From assembly GCA_017454105.1 (NCBI GenBank), contig JAFTDR010000128.1, forward strand, positions 1 through 59,679: a stretch of 59,679 nt of DNA. Direction: 5' to 3'. Under the pieces are notes generated by a model that worked only from the letters and a program-made list of their open reading frames with translations, had not been told where the DNA came from and did no database searches. The number at the start of each line of letters is the position of its first letter. Position 1 is the first letter of the stretch. Positions 54,045 through 59,679 of the stretch are shown in pieces. The stretch is from Desulfovibrionaceae bacterium. GTDB taxonomy: Bacteria > Desulfobacterota > Desulfovibrionia > Desulfovibrionales > Desulfovibrionaceae. The translations under genes and the position numbers were made by a program.

Positions 54045-54509
54045 ATGCCAATATACGAATATGAGTGTCCGTCGTGCGGGCGCATCTTTGAAGAATGGGT
54101 CAAAGTGTCCGAAGCGCACGGGGAGGAAGCCTGCCCTGCCTGTGGAACCCCCTCGCCACGTGTGATCTCCCACACATCCTTTGTCCTCAAAGGCGGAGGC
54201 TGGTATGTGACCGAATACGGCTACAGAAAAGGCGTGAACGAGGACGGCGAAAAGAAAAACGATCCGGACAAAGCAAAAGAAGAAAGCAAAGAGAAAACCG
54301 CTGAAAGCCCATCCCAGGACAAAAGCCAAAAAGAGCCCAACGGCCAAGCCAAAACCGAAAAGCAAGGCTCAGAAAAAGAGTCTGGGAAACAGGCTGAAAA
54401 GGGCGACAGCAAAGAAAAATCAGGATCATCACAGGAAAAACCGAGTACAAAAGCAAAGGATACCGCAGCACCACAATCTGGGGGCGGCTCCGCAAAAAAC
54501 TCTTCGTAG
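54045..54509 (+). CDS. FmdB-family zinc-ribbon protein with long disordered tail
   Basis: A 154-residue protein. Residues 1-45 are the FmdB/putative regulatory zinc ribbon, MPIYEYECPSCGRIFEEW, with a second CPACG pair for the metal. From about residue 65 to the end it is low-complexity and rich in K, E, S, Q and G, and probably disordered. The family's role is unclear. The ribosome site is weak. A terminator follows directly. Confidence 0.87.
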   Translation: MPIYEYECPSCGRIFEEWVKVSEAHGEEACPACGTPSPRVISHTSFVLKGGGWYVTEYGYRKGVNEDGEKKNDPDKAKEESKEKTAESPSQDKSQKEPNGQAKTEKQGSEKESGKQAEKGDSKEKSGSSQEKPSTKAKDTAAPQSGGGSAKNSS

Positions 54510-54516
54510 AGCAAGG

Positions 54517-54551
54517 AGGAAGGGCTGCGTATGCACGCCCTTCCTTTTTTT
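54517..54551 (+). terminator. Terminator between the zinc-ribbon gene and purB
   Basis: AGGAAGGGC and GCCCTTCCT form a 9-bp stem with an 11-base loop, followed by seven T. Confidence 0.85.
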
Positions 54552-54584
54552 GACTCCGCACTTTTTTGTCTGACGGGGGATTTC

Positions 54585-55889
54585 ATGATAGAACGCTATA
54601 CCCGCCCTGAAATGGGCGCGATATGGACACTTGAAAACCGATACGCTGCCTGGCTTTCGGTTGAGCTTGCTGTCTGTGAGGCCTGGGCAGAACTTGGCCG
54701 CATCCCGGCTTCGGCCATACCAACGATTAGGGAAAAGGCGGCCATCAATGTGCCCCGCATTCTCGAAATTGAAGAGACAACACGCCACGATGTCATAGCC
54801 TTCTTGACCTCTCTTGAAGAGATAGTCGGAAAAGAAGCCCGCTACATCCACCTTGGTCTCACCTCATCCGATGTCGTTGACACGGCCAATGCCCTGCTCT
54901 TCGCCCAGGCTGGCAATCTGCTCAAAAAAGACATAGAGGCGCTGAAAAGCACTCTTATGGATTTGAGTTTTCGGCACAAAGGCAAGCTCTGCATGGGCAG
55001 AACCCACGGCATACACGCTGAGCCCACAAGTCTTGGTCTCAAATTTGCCGGCCACTACGCGGAATGGTGCCGCAACGAGCAGCGTCTCACTTTTGCCCTG
55101 GAGGATGTGCGGGTCGGCAAGCTCTCTGGAGCTGTCGGGACCTTTGCCATTGTTCCGCTTGAGCTTGAAGAGCGCACCATGGCCAAGCTCAATCTTGCCT
55201 CTGATCCCCACTCAACCCAGATTGTCCAGCGCGATCGCTACGCGCACTTCTTCACAACGCTCGCCATTCTTGGCGGAAGCATCGAGCGCCTTGCAACAGA
55301 ACTACGACATCTGCAGCGGACAGAGGTGCGCGAAGTTGAGGAGGGATTTAGGCCTGGGCAAAAAGGCTCCTCAGCCATGCCCCACAAGAAAAACCCCATT
55401 TCAGCAGAGAATCTCTGCGGACAAGCGAGGTTACTTAGAAGCTACGCGCAGGCGGCGCTTGAGGACCAGGCTCTCTGGCATGAGCGCGATATCAGCCACT
55501 CATCGGTTGAGCGAGTCATCATGCCTGATGCCTGCATTCTCGCAGACTACGCCATGAACCGCCTACGCCGAGTTCTCGATCACCTTGTTGTCAATGACGA
55601 GCGCATTTCTGCCAATCTGCAGGCTTCCTTTGGTCTCTTTTTCTCGCAGAGGGTCTTAACAGCCTTAATCGACTCATCCATGCCAAGACAGAAAGCCTAT
55701 GAATGCGTGCAGAAGCTCGCCATGCAGAGCTGGCAGACCCAGGCCTTCTTTCCGGATCTCGTCCGGGCGGACAAAACGATCGCATCGCACCTTCCCCCCG
55801 AGACCTTGGACAAACTCTTTGACCCCACCTTCTATCTGCACAACGAGGACGCAATCTTTGCCCGCGTCTTCGGCAAGAGCGACCGCTAG
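54585..55889 (+). CDS. purB: Adenylosuccinate lyase
   Basis: Cleaves SAICAR and adenylosuccinate in purine synthesis. The 434-residue protein is of the fumarase/ASL fold, with LGLTSSDVVDTANALL, MGRTHGIHAEPTSLGLKFAGHY and the signature loop GSSAMPHKKNPISAENLCG. GGGGGA precedes the ATG at 54585. pyrE follows after 11 bp. Confidence 0.97.
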   Translation: MIERYTRPEMGAIWTLENRYAAWLSVELAVCEAWAELGRIPASAIPTIREKAAINVPRILEIEETTRHDVIAFLTSLEEIVGKEARYIHLGLTSSDVVDTANALLFAQAGNLLKKDIEALKSTLMDLSFRHKGKLCMGRTHGIHAEPTSLGLKFAGHYAEWCRNEQRLTFALEDVRVGKLSGAVGTFAIVPLELEERTMAKLNLASDPHSTQIVQRDRYAHFFTTLAILGGSIERLATELRHLQRTEVREVEEGFRPGQKGSSAMPHKKNPISAENLCGQARLLRSYAQAALEDQALWHERDISHSSVERVIMPDACILADYAMNRLRRVLDHLVVNDERISANLQASFGLFFSQRVLTALIDSSMPRQKAYECVQKLAMQSWQTQAFFPDLVRADKTIASHLPPETLDKLFDPTFYLHNEDAIFARVFGKSDR

Positions 55890-55900
55890 GGAGGCACGCT

Positions 55901-56467
55901 GTGGACGACATGCTCTCATTGAAAAAAAAGCTGGCCAAACTCCTTCTTGAACGCTCCTACAAAGAGGGCCATTTCACTCTGGCCTCAGGCCGCACAAGCG
56001 ATTACTATTTTGACTGCAGAGTGACGGCTCTCTCAGCCGAAGGCTCCTGGCTCATTGGCCGTCTTTTCTGCGCCCTGCTCGCTCCAAAAAATCTGGCAGG
56101 TGTTGGCGGTATGACCATGGGCGCCGATCCCTTGGTCACAGCAACAACCGTACTCTCCCATGAAATGGGCACACCCTTACACGGCCTACTTGTGCGCAAA
56201 AAGGCCAAGGACCATGGCACAGGGCAATATGTTGAGGGCCTAGCCAATTTCAAAAAGGGCGATCGCATAGCCGTGCTTGAGGATGTGATCACAACAGGGG
56301 GCTCAGTGTGCACTGCCTGCGAGCGCCTTGCAGACGCAGGCCTAGTCATTGATTCGATCTGCGTGATTCTTGACCGCGAGGAAGGGGGCCGCGCAGCCCT
56401 TGAGGCAAAAGGCTACACAGTAAACGCGCTCTTCACCCGGAACGAACTCCTTGCGCTTGGCCGTTAG
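55901..56467 (+). CDS. pyrE: Orotate phosphoribosyltransferase
   Basis: Joins orotate and PRPP to orotidine monophosphate. The 188-residue protein has FTLASGRTSDYYFDCR, GGMTMGADPLVTA, VRKKAKDHGTGQYVEG (the flexible loop) and the PRPP motif VLEDVITTGGS. It starts at GTG with AGGGAGG six bases upstream. The next gene begins one base after its stop codon. Confidence 0.96.
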   Translation: MDDMLSLKKKLAKLLLERSYKEGHFTLASGRTSDYYFDCRVTALSAEGSWLIGRLFCALLAPKNLAGVGGMTMGADPLVTATTVLSHEMGTPLHGLLVRKKAKDHGTGQYVEGLANFKKGDRIAVLEDVITTGGSVCTACERLADAGLVIDSICVILDREEGGRAALEAKGYTVNALFTRNELLALGR

Positions 56468-56468
56468 T

Positions 56469-57380
56469 ATGCGCACAGTATTTGTACTCTGCGCGACCTG
56501 CTATCTCTTCGTAAGCCTCCATTCCATAGCTCTCGCTTGGCAGGTGACACTTACGAAAGGCGCCCTTCCAGATACCTCTATCGCTGTTGACAAAGACAAA
56601 AAAAACTTCTTTTTTTTGCGCGAGGATTGTACAAAGGAATCTCTGGTTCCCTGCACAACAGGAAAAGTGGACGGCGACAAACAGGTTCTCCACGACTTAA
56701 AGACGCCAGAGGGAATCTACTTTGTGCAGAAGCACATTCCCCGCGGTCTCGACTTCCGCGAATACGGAGGCCGCGCCTTTACCCTTGACTATCCAAACCC
56801 AGTGGACATTCTTAGGGGAAAAACAGGGAGCGGCATCTGGATCCACAGTAAAGGATACGGTCTTGTGCCAACACGTGGCTGCGTGGCCATAGGCTTAAAC
56901 GACTTGATCCAAGCCGAAAAACGCATACGCCGCGGCATGCCGGTCATAATCGCCGAAACAATTGAATGCAAGGAAAAGGACCCAGAGAGCGAGATTGCGC
57001 TCGCCTTTAAAAATAGGATGCTCGACTGGGCAAAAGCCTGGGGTGCGCGCTCTGAGCGCATGTTTTCTTTCTACGATGCAAAAAGCTATTCGCGCACAAC
57101 AGAGCCCTTCGACGCCTTTAGGAAAAACAAAGAGCGCATCTTCAAAACCCACGGGCCGATACAGCTCAAAACACATGGGGTCTCTGTCCTTGAGGGGCCA
57201 GGCTACTGGGTCACCTTCGCAAAACAGAGCTATGCGAGCGAGCAGCACAAAAGCGAAGGACTGCGCATTCTCTACTGGATGCCTAGGGGGCAACATATGC
57301 GCATAGTCGGCATGCGCTGGATGACAACGCATAATGAGCCACCGGTACAGTACCTTGAGTCCAGAAAAGCCAAGCCGTAA
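56469..57380 (+). CDS. YkuD-type L,D-transpeptidase family protein
   Basis: A 303-residue exported cell-wall enzyme. Residues 1-22 form a signal peptide (MRTVFVLCATCYLFVSLHSIALA). The catalytic domain reads KTPEGIYFVQ, IWIHSKGYG and then PTRGCVAI, the HxxG...GC pattern of L,D-transpeptidases with Thr-Arg in place of the usual Ser-His/Asn before GC. The last ~130 residues form an extra domain I cannot name. It follows pyrE by a single base and shares its transcript. Confidence 0.86.
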   Translation: MRTVFVLCATCYLFVSLHSIALAWQVTLTKGALPDTSIAVDKDKKNFFFLREDCTKESLVPCTTGKVDGDKQVLHDLKTPEGIYFVQKHIPRGLDFREYGGRAFTLDYPNPVDILRGKTGSGIWIHSKGYGLVPTRGCVAIGLNDLIQAEKRIRRGMPVIIAETIECKEKDPESEIALAFKNRMLDWAKAWGARSERMFSFYDAKSYSRTTEPFDAFRKNKERIFKTHGPIQLKTHGVSVLEGPGYWVTFAKQSYASEQHKSEGLRILYWMPRGQHMRIVGMRWMTTHNEPPVQYLESRKAKP

Positions 57381-57394
57381 GCATTTTGCACAAT

Positions 57395-57413
57395 GAGACG
57401 GCATCGTCTCTTT
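57395..57413 (+). terminator. Short hairpin after the transpeptidase gene
   Basis: GAGACG and CGTCTC pair around GCAT, followed by TTT. It is a weak terminator candidate. Confidence 0.4.
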
Positions 57414-57435
57414 CACCTGAGCAAAGGGTTTTTCC

Positions 57436-58800
57436 ATGGAACACATTCTCAGTGAAATCAGTTCCTTTGTATGGGGTCCCATCATGCTTGTTCTGCTTGT
57501 CGGAACAGGCTTCTACCTGACCCTTGCCCTGCATTTTTTCTCGTTCCGCAACTGGATCCCGGCCTTCGCCTGTCTTTGGCGCGGCCGCAAAGACCAGTCG
57601 ACAAAGGGGGAAATCCCCCCCTGGAACGCCCTTATGACCGCTCTCGCCGCTGATATCGGAACGGGCAATATCGTCGGTGTCGCGACGGCCATTGCCATCG
57701 GCGGCCCTGGCGCCCTCTTCTGGATGTGGGTGACAGCTCTTGTGGGCATGATGACAAAGTTCTCCGAAGTCCTGCTTGCCGTGCATTTCAGGGAAAAGAC
57801 CCCTGCCGGCAACTGGGTCGGCGGGGCCATGTACTCTATTAAAAACGGCCTTGGCTCAAAGTGGATTTGGCTTGCCTACGCCTTCGCTCTTTTCGGCATG
57901 ATTGCCTGCTTTGGCATTGGCAGCATGGTGCAGGCAAACGCAATCAGCGTGAACCTCGAAAAAAGCTTTTCTATCCCGAACTGGTTGACGGCCATAGTCC
58001 TGCTTGGAGGCTCACTTGCGATCCTGGTTGGTGGTGTTAAGCGTGTGGGCAATGTTGCTGGGAAACTTGTCCCCTACATGGCCGCTCTCTATGTGGGCAT
58101 GTGCTTGATTATCATTCTGATGCACTTCACAAGTATTCCGCGCATTCTCATGTGGGTCATCTCCGACGCCTTCACCCCAACAGCAGCTGAGGGTGGCTTT
58201 GCCGGCGCTTCGGTCATGGTCGCAATCCGCATGGGCGTGGCCCGCGGCATCTTCTCTAATGAGGCTGGCCTAGGCTCTGCCCCCATGGCGCATGCTGCCT
58301 CGACTGCGGAAAGCCCGCTTGTGCAGGCTTCAATCGGCATGCTCGATGTCTTTATCGACACGATTATTATCTGCACAATGACCGGCTTCGCAATCCTTGT
58401 GAGCCAAACTGATGCCGGAGCCCCACTCTGGAGTAGCGGCATAAGCGGTGGTCTGCTCACAACCGAAGCCTTCAGACTCAATCTCGCAGGTTTTGGCGAA
58501 TACGGCGTGACCATAAGCCTGGCACTTTTTGCCTTCACAACAGCCCTTGGCTGGTGCGTCTACGGCGAACGCTGCGTCATCTTCCTTTTCGGCGATAGAG
58601 CACAAAAACCTTTCCGCTGGATCTTCGCTGGCTCCTTCGGTCTTGGCGCCATCCTGGCCCTAGACATTGTCTGGCTCTTTGCCGACATAGCCAACGCCCT
58701 TATGGCCTTCCCGAACATACTGGGCATTCTCCTCCTAAGCCCCGTCCTCTTCCAAATCGTCCGCGAAGAAGTGGCCAAGGATCCGAGATTTACGCTCTAA
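57436..58800 (+). CDS. AGCS-family sodium:alanine/glycine symporter
   Basis: Imports alanine or glycine with Na+. The 454-residue membrane protein has around ten or eleven hydrophobic segments and the family blocks TALAADIGTGNIVGVATAI, GALFWMWVTALVGMMTKFSE and RMGVARGIFSNEAGLGSAPM. It begins 55 bp after the transpeptidase gene. A GC-rich hairpin follows the stop. Confidence 0.94.
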   Translation: MEHILSEISSFVWGPIMLVLLVGTGFYLTLALHFFSFRNWIPAFACLWRGRKDQSTKGEIPPWNALMTALAADIGTGNIVGVATAIAIGGPGALFWMWVTALVGMMTKFSEVLLAVHFREKTPAGNWVGGAMYSIKNGLGSKWIWLAYAFALFGMIACFGIGSMVQANAISVNLEKSFSIPNWLTAIVLLGGSLAILVGGVKRVGNVAGKLVPYMAALYVGMCLIIILMHFTSIPRILMWVISDAFTPTAAEGGFAGASVMVAIRMGVARGIFSNEAGLGSAPMAHAASTAESPLVQASIGMLDVFIDTIIICTMTGFAILVSQTDAGAPLWSSGISGGLLTTEAFRLNLAGFGEYGVTISLALFAFTTALGWCVYGERCVIFLFGDRAQKPFRWIFAGSFGLGAILALDIVWLFADIANALMAFPNILGILLLSPVLFQIVREEVAKDPRFTL

Positions 58801-58808
58801 AACAACGA

Positions 58809-58829
58809 GGGCGGGGGACCACCCCGCCC
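58809..58829 (+). terminator. GC-rich hairpin after the symporter gene
   Basis: GGGCGGGG and CCCCGCCC pair around five bases; no T run follows, so termination may be weak or factor-dependent. Confidence 0.5.
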
Positions 58830-59043
58830 AAAACAACACTGCACGCTACGCCTGCTATACTCAGCCTCATAAAGATTTTCCCCTAGGTGGGCAATGTCAG
58901 AGTGTAACTCGAAGCGTTCTGCTGAAAATCAATGTGCGGTCGAGTAGACCAAGACCTAAGACAGAGTGCCTTGTACCTTGATCTGGAAACAAAGGACTAT
59001 GCGGTGCGTTTCGCAGCCCAAGGGATGCCGGCTTTTTTTGGCG

Positions 59044-59070
59044 TATACTGCGGTCAGAAAAAAAGTTGCT
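59044..59070 (+). repeat. Dispersed TGCGGTCAG repeat, short copy
   Basis: TATACTGCGGTCAG with A-run and GTTGCT, followed at 59091-59127 by the same CGCGTGTACG block that follows the copy at 43329. Confidence 0.75.
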
Positions 59071-59266
59071 CCATAGAGTTGCAAAAGTGTCCGCGTGTAC
59101 GAATTGGCATACTATCGCTCAAGCTCGCAAACAACAAAGAACCAGACTTTTCTGTCGCTGCACAGTTCTTCTGGACTCCTCGCATCCTTTTCGTACGTCG
59201 CTCATCTGACATAAGCCAAGATGCTCTGTATCGCGAGGATTTCAGCTTCAACACAGATTGTAATCC

Positions 59267-59394
59267 GTACGCGCGGAATTGTATTGTACTGTTGGAGTTC
59301 TGGCCTCTCTGCCATACAGTCCTCCAGTTTCTTGCAATCAACCAGTAGAATCGCAATACCCTGGCTTCAGATGCTTTACATACGTACGTAAAAA
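59267..59394 (+). repeat. 128-bp exact direct repeat, first copy
   Basis: Identical base for base to 59552-59679 by my comparison, from GTACGCGCGGAATTG to ACGTACGTAAAAA. The base before it differs. Confidence 0.95.
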
Positions 59395-59551
59395 CAATTT
59401 CAGGAATTTCTTTAAAGAAATCAAAGGCTTAGGTCTAAAGGATCCAAATTTCTTACTTTGGACACGAAGAAACCGACTGCTCTCTTGTCCGTATGGGATA
59501 CAAGTGTCGCTCAATAGGAGAAAAGCAGAGAAAGCGCGAGTACGCTACAGG

Positions 59552-59679
59552 GTACGCGCGGAATTGTATTGTACTGTTGGAGTTCTGGCCTCTCTGCCAT
59601 ACAGTCCTCCAGTTTCTTGCAATCAACCAGTAGAATCGCAATACCCTGGCTTCAGATGCTTTACATACGTACGTAAAAA
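59552..59679 (+). repeat. 128-bp exact direct repeat, second copy, ending at the window edge
   Basis: Second copy of the 59267-59394 sequence. It stops exactly at the last base of the window. Confidence 0.95.

Larger units (their letters stand above)
58830..59679. other. Gene-free repeat region to the window end
   Basis: 850 bp without a credible gene. In order it holds a TGCGGTCAG copy with a CGCGTGTACG block (59044-59127), the first member of a 128-bp direct repeat, the ACCGACT...GTCCGTATG block (59472-59510), and the second member of the direct repeat. Confidence 0.65.

Noticed and set aside
7605..59070. TGCGGTCAG repeats as rho-independent terminators
   Set aside because: They have an A-run but no stem before it on either strand.
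58932..59348. A 138-residue plus-strand frame
   Set aside because: It runs across two dispersed repeats and into the 128-bp direct repeat; no ribosome site.

Overview
The window looks like a chromosomal segment of a sulfate-reducer-type Desulfovibrionaceae bacterium (Desulfobacterota). The evidence is a siroheme-dependent ('alternative') heme pathway (hemB-ahbC and ahbB-hemL), cbiG-cobJ cobalamin genes, futalosine-type menaquinone synthesis (mqnB, menG, a long-chain prenyl synthase), a cytosolic-type [FeFe] hydrogenase, and the gene orders hisH-hisF-larE and pgi-kinase-regulator. The taxonomic call is inference from gene content and order. The mix of intact housekeeping operons with long gene-free, repeat-strewn spacers, a broken ATPase gene and a CRISPR remnant suggests a genome that has been invaded by small mobile elements and is losing accessory genes.

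Layout. 1-6328 (minus): hemB (cut by the window edge), ahbC, alaS, recA. 6499-7413: a DMT-family exporter. 7.5-10.2 kb: an IS4-superfamily insertion sequence with a duplicated left end and two copies of a dispersed ~95-bp repeat. 10.2-14.1 kb: ferredoxin-type aldo/keto reductase, flavoprotein reductase, a Fur regulator and a FeoB-associated Cys-rich peptide, separated by repeat-bearing spacers. 14.5-16.5 kb: an AT-rich AAA-ATPase-like pseudogene split by two copies of a ~145-bp mini-element that each made an 8-bp target duplication. 16.5-24.0 kb (minus): [FeFe] hydrogenase, its NuoF/GltD-like partner, uvrA, a TrmH-family methyltransferase. 24.4-40.9 kb (plus): Na+/H+ antiporter, SLOG-like protein, ahbB-hemL-cbiG-cobJ, a giant repeat protein, menG, mqnB, prenyl synthase, purSL, rlpA. 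41-43.7 kb: a 2.7-kb gene desert with terminators, two more mini-element copies and a three-repeat CRISPR remnant. 43.7-49.0 kb (minus): response regulator, sensor kinase, pgi, a membrane protein. 49.1-58.8 kb: orphan kpsT-like ATPase, HU, murI, hisHF-larE, a small basic protein, a FmdB zinc ribbon, purB-pyrE, an L,D-transpeptidase-like protein and an AGCS symporter. The window ends in an exact 128-bp direct repeat.

How it fits together. HemL and HemB feed uroporphyrinogen III and siroheme; AhbB (with AhbA, not in this window) and AhbC carry siroheme toward heme, while CbiG and CobJ draw the same precursor toward cobalamin. MqnB, the prenyl synthase and MenG are steps of one menaquinone pathway. 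The strongest unusual signals are the mini-element family with target duplications, a recurring reading frame inside it, a second dispersed repeat family tied to an IS, a nine-repeat 1129-residue protein, and a response regulator whose GAFTGA loop has been replaced.
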